Below are positions 1-10,881 of a stretch of 64,000 nucleotides of DNA, in pieces. The translations under genes and the position numbers were made by a program. How positions within the stretch are numbered: position 1 is the first letter of the stretch; each line of letters opens with the position of its first letter. Location: contig NC_079487.1 in assembly GCF_020520425.1 (NCBI RefSeq), positions 106,922,141 through 106,986,140 of the forward strand. The letters run 5' to 3'. Source of the stretch: Spinacia oleracea. Lineage: Eukaryota; Streptophyta; Magnoliopsida; Caryophyllales; Amaranthaceae. The notes under the pieces were generated by a model. It searched no databases. It was not told where the DNA came from and saw nothing but the letters and a program-made list of their open reading frames with translations.

Positions 1-522
1 GAACTTAACTTAACTTATTTTATCTGGAAAAAAAACTTATTTTGTCTGAAATAAACTTATTTGTATGTGAAAATGTCTGAAAAAAACTTATTTTTGCTGA
101 ACTAATATTATCTGAATTTAACTGAACTTATCTGAACTTAACTGACTTTATCTGAACTATTTTGTATAAAATAAGTCAAAATAAGTCGAACAGAACAGGA
201 CCTAAGCGGTGTCTTAGTTCTTAAATCTTAATTCACATATTAAATGGACTTACTATCCATAACATTACATGGGCCAATTTTGATAAGAACCAAAATTTTT
301 TGTTAACTTCTAGCTAGATAAGTACTTCATAGATCCCGAAAAAAAAATACTCCACAGATAATTAAAACTTAAAAATGCTTTTCGACAACTCAAAAAAAGG
401 AAAGTTTAAATTATTATCAAATCAAGTGAGGTCTCATTCCAAAATCAATCAGCAATTCCACTATTTAAAATTCCGACCAATTAATCTAGCTAATATTCAT
501 TGCTTGTTAGAATTATGATGTA

Positions 523-780
523 CTCCCTCCGTCCCTTAATACTCGCACCGTTTTGACTGGATACGTTTGTCAATGCACAATTTTGACCCCCAATATCTTT
601 AACTACATATTATAAAAACTTATAAAAATATTAATATTTTTAAAATATATTAGGATGAACCAAACAATATATTACATACTAACATTTGCTTTCATATACT
701 AGAAATAAAATAAGGTCAAAGTGAATTATATGAATAGTGCAAAAAGTCAAAACAGTGCAAGTATTAAGGGACAGAGGGAG
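523..780. mobile_element. Stowaway-type MITE (258 bp)
   Basis: The left end CTCCCTCCGTCCC is matched by the inverted right end GGGACAGAGGGAG, and both sides carry the TA target duplication (521-522 and 781-782). Size, TIR sequence and TA duplication are those of Tc1/mariner-related Stowaway MITEs of plants. No coding capacity. Confidence 0.9.
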
Positions 781-1070
781 TACTCCGTAACTAATAGTCG
801 ATAACTCGACATGTTACCGACTTACCATATCATCTCGATTGTGTAAGGGAACGCCTGAGGAAGTGAGGAGGCGTAAATAGTAATTGACTATTTTACCTTT
901 ATTAACATTTGGAAAAATAAAAACAAATTAAGCACAAAAATATTTTATAATACAATATGCAAGGAATCAATTTCAAAAGATATTTATTAAAATCACCAAA
1001 TATTAAAACTGAGAAATAAAACATTAAAAGGGGAAAAAATAATTATCGAAATAAGTATTACTAGATTTTA

Positions 1071-1723
1071 TCTCGTGCGATGCACAGATTCTATTAAATT
1101 GTTAAGTTAAAATAAAACTCATATATATATTTCAACTGCTATATTTTATATATTAGATTAGTTTTGATTAGTTTTTTTTTTATTTTGGATTGAATTTCAT
1201 TTTAGATTTATTTTTTTAATTATTAGAGTGTTTGATTTTGGATGGAGTTATATATATGTAGTATTCATAATTAATTATCTACCTGTCACCTGATTATTTA
1301 TTTGTGTGGCACTCAACTTTTTAAATTCATAAATAATTTTGAAATCTTATTTTTCATTCATCAAAACCATTAGATTTTCTACGTGGCGCTCTAATATTGG
1401 ATTATTAGATTATTGTTTGATTTTGGATTGAATTTTATTTTATATTATTGTTTGATTTTGGATTGAATTTTATTTTAGATTAGTTTTTGATTTTGGATTG
1501 AATTTTTTTTTGGATTTATTTTTTAATCATTAGAGTGTTTGATTTTGGATGGAGTTGTATATATTAGTAATTAATTAATTAAAATATCTATGTGGCACCT
1601 AATTAATTATCTACATGGCACTCGATTTTTTTAATTCAAAAATAAATTATAAATCTTATTTTTCATTGGCCGAAACCATTAGTAATCCTACGTGGCGCTC
1701 TAATAGTTAAGCAAACATGCCTC

Positions 1724-1817
<94 letters not shown>
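1071..1817 (-). mobile_element. Helitron-like element with AT expansion
   Basis: Read on the minus strand, the element would end at 1071-1074 in CTAG followed by T, with a small imperfect hairpin (GTGCATCGCAC) just before it, as plant Helitrons do. The opposite end reads TCTAATATATAT at 1817, followed inward by GCGCCACGTAGGA, which is shared with the element at 56764-58521. Inside are several copies of a word close to tttgattttggattgaatttt. The base before the 5' TC is G rather than the expected A, so the 5' boundary is uncertain. Confidence 0.5.
1727..1812. repeat. (AT)n microsatellite
   Basis: About 86 bp of nearly pure alternating A and T. It lies where the short AT tract at the 5' end of the Helitron-like family normally sits, so it is probably an expansion of that tract. 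Confidence 0.95.
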
Positions 1818-1866
1818 CTGTATTGCGTTGTCAATTACAAGCACGCATCGCGTGCAAAAATAGCTA

Positions 1867-2423
1867 CTCCCACCGTCTCTTTTTGTTTTTTACGTTTTCC
1901 TTTTTGGGTGTCTCAAAATGTTCTTTACGTTTCCTTTTATATCATCACATAAATGCTTTAATATTCTATCGAAATTTGTGTCAAATGATTATTTTAACCA
2001 ATTAAATTCATTGGGTTATTCAATTTCTCACACCTTCCTATTAGGACATTAAAATTTCTCATATTCCCAATAACATAATTTTGATAAATGTGAAAATATT
2101 ATAAATAAACTGTAATTTTCATTGTTTAAATAAAAAAATAGAGCAATCTCAATACACATTTTTTTTTTTGGTTCTACTACGAGGAGTTCCCACCGCCTTC
2201 GGCGAGGTAATCTCCCGTGGGAGTTTGCGGTGGGTACCTCGATGGGCAGCATCCCTCCCAGTTGAGATTTTTTCCATTCTCAATGCTCGAACCCGAGACC
2301 TTGGTTAAGGAGCAAGAAACCCTTAACCACTCATGTCAACCTTAATTGGTTCAATACACATTAATTAGTCGTTAATAAATGTGCAAAATACCAAACGTAA
2401 AGAACAAAAATAGACGGAGAGAG
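1867..2423. mobile_element. Stowaway-like MITE carrying a nested SINE
   Basis: The TIRs run about 30 bp: the left begins CTCCCACCGTCTCTTTTTG and the right is its imperfect inverse ending in ACGGAGAGAG. TA lies on both sides (1865-1866 and 2424-2425). The interior is interrupted by the SINE at 2161-2350; without it and one duplicate the element would be roughly 355 bp. Confidence 0.8.
2161..2350 (-). mobile_element. tRNA-derived SINE
   Basis: On the minus strand a head with a box A-like motif (GACATGAGTGGTTAAGG, about 2322-2340) and a box B (GGGTTCGAGCA, about 2284-2294) leads to a body and a terminal A-run at 2161-2169. It is bounded by a perfect 12-bp target duplication, tcaatacacatt, at 2149-2160 and 2351-2362. 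Internal Pol III boxes, an A tail and a long target duplication define a SINE. It landed in the MITE at 1867-2423. Confidence 0.85.
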
Positions 2424-3202
2424 TAGTAATTTTATTCATATGTGAACGACATTAGGTTCAACAAACAAGTTGGGTAACTTTTATTAACCATTAGTCCATT
2501 ACGAATCGACACAAAACAGAAAACTCGAACGGCCGGATTACCGCCGTTTCATATGGACCGTTAAATAGAAGTCATGGTCATATCTTATATATGTGGGTCC
2601 AAATTATACTATGAGCCAACCATTCTTTCTTTTATAGGTCACACACTCACACACCATATTGTTCATGACATAGACTCCTGCCCAAAATTTAAGTGATGGA
2701 AAATTGGAAATCTCAAAATTGTCCATGACGGCACGTTCGTTCCCATATTCCATAGAATATTCACATCGCATCAAATTTTTGTGTAGTCAAATTTGTGATA
2801 ACTAACATTTTTTAGAAGAAACTTTTGAACATTTTATATATTTGGTTTAACTACTCGATAACTTATACTCCATACTGATTGTGATATTTCATGACGTACA
2901 ACCAGAGATGGCCATTGAGTCGGGATTAGGTTGGTCATGGATGGGTTTAGTGAGCTGTAGGTCGGGGATGCATGGTTGACAAACGACCGACACGGTATAA
3001 ATCAAGGTATGTCGAGTAGTATGTTGTGTTGTGTCAAGAAAAATGGACACACGTACTACACATATTGGGTCGTCGTATATCGTGGTGGGTTAGACGGATT
3101 TTGGGGGCTTATATGGGTCTGGTGGATTTAGACGACTTTTTTGTTGGATAATGTGGGTCTGGTGGATCGGTGTTTACACGATTACTGAAGCATAAAATTG
3201 TA

Positions 3203-3576
3203 ATCCCTCAGTTTCTTTTTGTTTGTTACGTATTCCTTCTAAGGTGTTTCACAATGTTTGTTACGTGGAGAATCTTTCCTTTTATAAATTTATTATACTA
3301 CGGAGTATCATTTTTTGTGCCATCTTTTAATATTAATTGGTCCAATTTTTTCAATTCATTAATTTTCTTTACACTTTCCCAAGTATGTTAAGTTAGCAAT
3401 CTTTGTGTTTTTCCATTATTGGTTCATTTTATAAATAAAACAATCTTATTGGTTGTTGTAAAGATTAGTGGATTGAATTTTTACTTGAGTTTATTTTTTT
3501 AATAAAAAAAATCTTTATTATACGTTAATAAACGTGCAAAAGTTCAAACGTAACAAACAAAAAGAAACGAAGGGAG
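3203..3576. mobile_element. Stowaway-type MITE (374 bp)
   Basis: Inverted ends pair over about 25 bp (left ...CCCTCAGTTTCTTTTTG, right CAAAAAGAAACGAAGGGAG). TA is present on both sides (3201-3202, 3577-3578). No coding capacity. Confidence 0.85.
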
Positions 3577-3929
3577 TACAAAACTCATAAGATGAACTTA
3601 AATTAAATCATTTTTATATTATTGGCAAACTCATATAAAAAGTACTCCATGTACACTCAAAACATTAAATTAAAACTAGTGTTTAGCCCATAGATGCACG
3701 GATTTTTTTAAAGTTAAAAAGTTGGTCATTTTTCATACAATGAAGGAGAAGAAGAATGCAAAGTCAAAATATTGAAAAATAGTAAAGGATGAGTAGGAGC
3801 TTAATGCAAATTGTTCAATTGAAATTAGAGTTGGAAATTAGTAAAGGTAAATGGAAAATATAATGGGTTAATTAAAATGAAGCGCAAAGGGAGAGGAAAA
3901 AGTGTGATGGTTTTAAAAACTAAAGCAAA

Positions 3930-4638
3930 CTAACATTTTAATCCGTGCAATGCATGGACGCATTATATGTATATAAAGTGTGAAAAATTTACATCGCTCG
4001 AAATACGATTTTTAGGTATTATAAAATATAATTTTTTTATGGTATGTTCACAAGGTTAATGTATGATAAAAATAAGTAGAAATACTTTATATCTATTATT
4101 CTTCTATTACTTTAAGGTTTAAAAAAATAAAGTGGAAAATACATAACATAAAAACATATTATCTTTGAAATGTATGTTGATTAGTTAATTGTGTGAAAGA
4201 TATAACGAAAAATGGTTCATAGTCAAATTTATTTATACGGGGGCATGGATGAGAGGTTGGGGATTTATTGGAAAAAAATATTTAGTTTTCTTATACTCTT
4301 ATTTTTTTGAAGTTAAGAACCTAAAAAGATTATTAAGTTATAAGTACTAATGCTTATTAAGTTATGATTTTTTTTCTATGTTTTATTTATTATGGTTGTC
4401 TTTTGAGTTGTTGTTAATTTTTTCGTATACAAGGGTGTCTTTTGCGGGATCCACTTTTTCAGGAATATGGGTCGAAGCAATTTTTACAATTTTAATACAA
4501 GTATTAATATTGAACAACATTTTAACGAGTCGATCTCAATCAAAAAAGAAAAATAAAGGAAAAATATGAAAATGATGGAGAAGTGGACACATGTCACATA
4601 TGTAACTATGGTATGAGTTTTTAAATACTAGGTATAGA
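3930..4638 (-). mobile_element. Possible small Helitron-like element
   Basis: On the minus strand 4638 begins A|TCTATACCTAG..., a typical plant Helitron 5' start. Near 3930-3960 there is a GTGCAATGCAT-type hairpin followed by TTAG. A second hairpin with CTAG|T lies near 3673-3705 and may be the end of another copy. The 3' end deviates from the CTRR rule, so this is tentative. Confidence 0.35.
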
Positions 4639-4670
4639 TTAAAAAAAAAATAGAAACACAAGGAGAAGAG

Positions 4671-6050
4671 TGTTAGGTTATGATTCATATGACAGTTCAT
4701 AAATCATGCGGAAAAACCATAAAGCCAGGAAACATATTATTTACACATAATCATTTAGCATAGTTTAGATGCATACTCTTTGTTGCGTGCCTTCCCTAGC
4801 TGCGCCCGAACCGAACAAGAACAAGTCTTTAGGACTCCAAGTGTCGTCCCTCCGTAGATAGTCCACAGCACGTCCGGATCCGCCTTAAGATTGACCAACT
4901 AGAATCGCCCTTAAGGTTCTAATATTTTCGGTTAGGTAGGCAAGAATATTGGCTGATTTTTCTGCTTAAAAATCTTAGTTTTGAATACTTAAAACTTGTT
5001 TGTATAAATAATGACCCCTAGGCCTTTATTTATAGAGTTATGGAAAAGGAATCGTAATCCTAGTAGGATACGAATTAATTGAAATTAGAATCCTACATGA
5101 ATTCTATTTAATTAATTTATCCAATTAGGAATAGGAATTTAATCATACACTAACTCTTGTAGATTTAGGAATCACGCATGAGCATAAACTCACACACACA
5201 CGGCAGCCACAAGGGCTGCCCATGCGCGTGCGAGCAGCAGCCCACGCAGCGCGGCCCACGCATCCGTGGCCTTGGCGCGCGCTGGGCCTGCCTTGCGGTA
5301 GGCCTGGGCGCTGCCTTGGCTGGGCTTGTGGCGCGCGTGCTTGCTGGGCGATGGCCCGGCTTCGTGCTGGGCCTTCGTCCGGCAGGCCTCGTCCGATGCT
5401 AATTCGTACGATACGCTTCCGATTAAATTTCCAGTTCCGGAATTTATTTCCGATACGAACAATATTTAATATTTCCGATTCCGGAATTAATTTCCGTTTC
5501 GAACAAATATTTAATATTTCCGTTTCCGGAATTATTTTCCGATTCCGGTAATATTTCCGATTCTGACAATATTTCCGTTTCCGGCAATATTTCCGATTCT
5601 GGTAATATTTCCATTTCCAATAATATTTTCCGATACGTACCATGTTTCCGTTTCCGGCAACATCTACGACTTGGATAATATTCATATTTCCGATACGATC
5701 CATATTTCCGTTTCCGGCAATATCATCGTTTCCGGAGTATTCATTTCTTGCCTGTGACGATCTTAGCTCCCACTGAAACCAAGATCCGTCGGTTCCGAAT
5801 ATTCATAGATGGAGTATTTAATGCCATTAAATACTTGATCCGTTTACGTACTATTTGTGTGACCCTACGGGTTCAGTCAAGAGTAAGCTGTGGATTAATA
5901 TCATTAATTCCACTTGAACTGGAGCGGCCTCTAGCTAGGCATTCAGCTCACTTGATCTCACTGAATTATTAACTTGTTAATTAATACTGAACCGCATTTA
6001 TTAGACTTAACATAGAATGCATACTTGGACCAAGGGCATTATTTCCTTCA
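4671..6050 (-). repeat. Copy 1, 3' LTR
   Basis: 1380 bp, starting TG and ending CA in element sense. U3 contains a degenerate array of about 10-bp units around CGGAAATATT (about 5400-5740) and a GC-rich block (about 5200-5400). It differs from its partner at one site noticed by eye, G at 5922 versus A at 15003. Confidence 0.95.
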
Positions 6051-6061
6051 GTCTCCCACTT
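6051..6061 (-). other. Copy 1 polypurine tract
   Basis: In element sense AAGTGGGAGAC directly abuts the 3' LTR. This is the expected plus-strand DNA priming site. Confidence 0.85.
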
Positions 6062-6914
6062 GTCCTTAGGGACAAGTGTGCATTTCCTAATTCCTTTGTC
6101 GCTCGATGCTTGCTCTTGAACATAAGGTAAGAGTTGTCATCCTTATTATGTCCAGAGGTGTTCCTCGGTTTCAGAGTTCAACTGATCAAATAAACAGATA
6201 ATCATAGCCTATGATTCATCCGAGCACGGCCATGCATTTCACAGTTTCTAGCTCTCCGAGTGGCCTTGTACAACTTTTAAGCATCTCATCCCGATTTATG
6301 GGAGGACAATCCCAATCTTGCGATCTTGAGATTAGACTTCGTTTGATAGGTGATTACCTGAGCGTTGCCTTTATAGCCTCCTTTTACGGTGCGACGGTTG
6401 GTCAACGTCAAAGCAACCAGTTCTCAAACAAGTAATCTCAAATCACTCAGGTATTGAGGATTTAGTGTCTAATAATTTAATGAAATTTACTTATGACAGA
6501 CTTTCATCTCTTACAGTAAAGTTTCATAGGTCTTGTCCGATACTAGTCTTCCCAAAGTAAGTATCTATGCAAATGATTATGACATTGCCATGTCCACATA
6601 GTTCAAGAAACAGAACTACTAGTCATCTTGCATTCTAATCGTCTAACGTTTTCTATGCGTCCAATTTTATAGAAAACTCCGATTAGGGACCATTTTCAAC
6701 CTTTGACATTCAAGTTCACTTGATAGACATTTCTTAGTCACAGGACTGGTCCTGACAGTCTATCTTGAATATATCGTCAAGTTGAAGGGACTCATCATTT
6801 AATAAACCACAAATTAAATGGAAAAATGAATTCCTTTCATTTATTGTGAATGATTAACCAATAATGTTTTACAAAGATTTAAACTCTAAAACTTTAAAAC
6901 ATTAAACAGAGACA

Positions 6915-9900
6915 TCAAAGCCATTCTCCAATATGCTTGATTCCCATAGCTGCAGTGTGCGAGTTGTGCTTCGCTTGCGGCAGAGGTTTAGTTAATGGAT
7001 CTGATATGTTGTCATCAGTTCCAATTTTGCTTATCTCGACTTCTTTTCTTTCAACGAACTCTCGTAGAAGGTGAAATCTACGAAGTACATGCTTGACTCT
7101 CTGGTGGTGTCTAGGCTCTTTTGCCTGTGCAATAGCTCCGTTATTATCACAATACAGGGCTATTGGTCCTTTTAATGGAGGGGACTACACCTAGTTCTCC
7201 TATGAACTTCCTTAGCCATATAGCTTCCTTTGCTGCTTCATGTGCAGCAATGTACTCCGCTTCAGTTGTAGAATCCGCAATGGTGCTTTGCTTAGCACTT
7301 TTCCAGCTTACTGCTCCTCCGTTGAGGCAGAAGACAAACCCAGACTATGATCTGAAATCATCTTTGTCGGTTTGGAAACTTGCGTCCGTATAGCCTTTAA
7401 CAATTAATTCATCATCTCCACCATAGACCAGGAAGTCATCTTTGTGCCTTTTCAGGTACTTCAGAATGTTCTTGGCAGCAGTCCAATGCGCCTCTCCTGG
7501 GTCTGACTGGTATCTGCTCGTAGCACTGAGTGCGTACGCAACATCCGGGCGTGTACATATCATAGCATACATTATTGAACCAATCAATGATGCATATGGA
7601 ATCCCATTCATTCGTCTACGCTCATCAAGTGTTTTTGGGCACTGAGTCTTGCTTAGAGTCATTCCATGAGACATGGGTAGGTAGCCTCGCTTGGAGTCCG
7701 CCATCTTGAACCTATCAAGCACCTTATTGATATAAGTGCTTTGACTAAGTCCAATCATCTTTTTAGATCTATCTCTGTAAATCTTGATGCCCAATATGTA
7801 CTGTGCTTCTCCTAGATCCTTCATCGAAAAACATTTCCCGAGCCAAATCTTGACAGAGTTCAACATAGGAATGTCATTTCCGATAAGCAATATGTCGTCG
7901 ACATATAATACTAGGAAAGCAATTTTGCTCCCACTGACCTTCTTGTATACACAAGATTCGTCCGCGTTCTTGATGAAACCAAAGTCACTGACTGCTTCAT
8001 CAAAACGTATATTCCAGCTCCTGGATGCCTGCTTCAATCCGTAGATTGACTTCTTTAGCTTGCATACCTTTTTAGCATTCTTTGGATCCTCAAAACCTTC
8101 AGGCTGTGTCATAAACACAGTTTCTGTTAAAACGCCGTTTAAGAAAGCAGTTTTGACATCCATCTGCCATATTTCGTAATCGTAATATGCAGCGATTGCT
8201 AACATTATTCGAATAGACTTTAGCATTGCAACTGGTGAAAAGGTTTCATCGTAATCCACACCGTGGACTTGCCTGTAACCTTTTGCAACCAATCTAGCTT
8301 TGAAAACTTCAAGTTTCCCATCCTTGTCCTTTTTCAGTTTGAAAACCCATTTGCTTCCAATGGCTTGGTAGCCATCTGGCAAATCGACCAAATCCCATAC
8401 TTGGTTTTCAGACATGGAGTCTAATTCAGATTGCATGGCTTCTTGCCATTGCTTGGAGCTAGGGCTCGTCATAGCTTGCTTGTAAGTCGCAGGTTCATCA
8501 CTTTCAAGTAATAGAACGTCATAGCTCTCGTTCGTCAAAATACCCAAGTACCTTTCCGGTTGAGATCTATATCTTTGCGATCTACGCGGGGTAACATTTC
8601 TAGATTGACCATGATTCTCACCAGATTCTTCTAAAGATCTCTGAGTTTCATCTTGAATGTCATCTTGAGCATTCTCTAGAGTTTGTTGTTCGACTCGAAT
8701 TTCTTCGAGGTCTACTTTTCTCCCACTTGTCATTTTGGAAATGTGATCCTTCTCCAAAAAGACACCATCTCGAGCAACAAACACTTTGTTCTCAGATGTA
8801 TTGTAGAAGTAATACCCCTTTGTTTCCTTTGGATAGCCCACAAGGATACATTTGTCAGATTTTGGATGAAGTTTGTCTGAAATTAATCGTTTGACGTATA
8901 CTTCACATCCCCAAATCTTAAGAAAAGACACATTTGGAGGCTTTCCAAACCATAATTCGTATGGAGTCTTTTCGACAGCTTTAGACGGAGCTCTATTTAT
9001 AGTGAGTGCAGCTGTATTTAGTGCATGTCCCCAAAATTCTAATGGAAGTTCGGCCTGACCCATCATTGACCTGACCATGTCTAGCAAGGTTCTGTTCCTC
9101 CGTTCTGACACACCGTTCCATTGTGGTGTTCCAGGAGGAGTCAATTCTGATAGAATTCCACATTCTTTCAGATGGTCATCAAATTCATAGCTCAGATATT
9201 CACCGCCTCTATCAGACCGCAGTGCCTTGATCTTCTTGCCTAATTGATTCTCTACTTCACTCTGAAATTCCTTGAATTTGTCAAAGGATTCAGACTTATG
9301 CTTCATTAGGTAGACATAACCATACCTACTGAAGTCATCAGTGAAAGTGATAAAGTAGCTGAAACCACCTCTAGCATTTGTACTCATTGGTCCACATACA
9401 TCTGTATGGATTAAACCCAATAGTTCATTTGCTCTTTCTCCAACTTTAGAGAAAGGTTGCTTTGTCATTTTGCCAAGTAAACATGATTCGCATTTACCAT
9501 AATCCTCTAAGTCAAATGGTTCTAGAATTCCTTCCCTTTGAAGTCTTTCTAAGCGTTTCAAGTTTATATGGCCTAATCGACAATGCCACAGATAGGTGAG
9601 ATCTGAATCATCCTTTTTGGCCTTTTTGGTATTTATGTTATATACTTGTTTGTCGTGATCTAATAAATAAAGTCCATTGACTAATCTAGCAGATCCATAA
9701 AACATCTCTTTAAAATAAAACGAACAACTATTGTCTTTTATTATAAAGGAAAATCCCTTAGCATCTAAGCAAGAAACTGAAATGATGTTTTTAGTAAGAC
9801 TTGGAACATGGAAACATTCTTCCAGTTCCAAAACTAGCCCGGAGGGCAACGACAAATAGTAAGTTCCTACAGCTAATGCAGCAATCCGTGCTCCATTTCC

Positions 9901-10881
9901 CACTCGTAGGTCGACTTCACCCTTGCTTAACTTTCTACTTCTTCTTAGTCCCTGTGGATTGGAACATAAGTGTGAGCCACAACCTGTATCTAATACCCAA
10001 GAAGTTGAATTAGCAAGTATACAGTCTATAACGAAAATACCTGAAGATGGAACGACTGTTCCGTTCTTCTGATCTTCCTTTAGCTTCAAGCAATCTCTCT
10101 TCCAATGCCCCTTCTTCTTGCAGTAGAAGCATTCGGATTCAGAAGTGGGTTGACTGACCTTTCTCTTTGCAGATTTGGCGCCAGTTTGCTTAGTTGGGCT
10201 GGCCTTGTTGCCACCTTTCTTAGCATTCCTCTTCTTTCCAGATTTCTTGAACTTGCCCCCACGCACCATAAGCACATCCTGCTTATCACTTTTGAGCGTC
10301 TTTTCAGCGGTTTTCAGCATACCGTGAAGCTCAGTGAGCGTTTTGTCCAGACTATTCATACTGTAGTTCAGTTTGAACTGATCATACCCGCTATGAAGAG
10401 AATGGAGGATGGTGTCTATAGCCATTTCCTGAGAAAATTGCTGATCCAGCCGACTCATATTCTCAATGAGTCCAATCATTTTGAGAACATGTGGACTTAC
10501 GGGCTCGCCTTTCTTAAGCTTGGTCTCAAGAATTTGCCTATGAGTCTCGAATCTTTCGACTCGAGCCAGATCTTGGAACATGTTCTTCAACTCACTGATG
10601 ATTGTGAAAGCATCTGAGTTGATGAACGTTTTCTGCAGATCCGCACTCATGGTGGCGAGCATTAGACATTTCACATCCTTGTTGGCATCAATCCAACGAT
10701 TGAGGGCTGCCTGAGTGACCCCGTCGCCTGGAGCTTCGGGCATCGCCTCATCTAGGACATACTCCTTTTCTTCCTGCATAAGAACTATTTGCAAGTTCCT
10801 TTGCCAGTCAAGGAAGTTTTTCCCGTTCAACTTCTCCTTTTCGAGAATTGATCGAATGTTGAATGAATTATTGTTTGCCAT
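6915..10881 (-). pseudogene. Copy 1 gag-pol, two lesions
   Basis: The start ATG chosen at 10881 begins MANNNSFNIRS; the frame is open 93 bp further upstream but that part is not needed. Domains in order: gag, zinc knuckle CX2CX4HX4C (CFYCKKKGHWKRDC), aspartic protease (WVLDTGCGSH), GAG-pre-integrase, integrase core (IHTDVCGPM, then LRSDRGGEY, then NGVSERRNRT), RT (QMDVKTAFLNG, YVDDILLIGND) and RNase H (GYTDASFQTD). A TAG at 7345-7347 stops the frame inside RNase H, where copy 2 has a Gln codon. A T-run at 7170-7173 is one base longer than in copy 2 and shifts the rest of RNase H. From the LKEDQKNG motif after the zinc knuckle onward it is almost identical to copy 2, but its gag is very different. 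Confidence 0.95.

Larger units (their letters stand above)
1..4665. other. Gene-free, transposon-rich left flank
   Basis: I see no credible host gene here; the short open frames have no recognisable product and lie in AT-rich repeats. The stretch holds Stowaway MITEs, a SINE, Helitron-like ends and a long AT microsatellite, listed separately. Positions 1-200 are made of degenerate short units (aacttatctgaactta-like), the same motif found in the foldback element near 60990-61255. The stretch 2900-3170 is GT/GG-rich and resembles 15715-16040 in texture (cgtggtgggtt-like words), perhaps an old shared repeat. Confidence 0.7.

Noticed and set aside
5143-5703. 186-187-aa open frames in all four LTRs (also 14224, 31919, 41004)
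   Set aside because: They read through the cggaaatatt array and GC block of U3. The sense differs between copies and there is no recognisable domain; they are LTR sequence.
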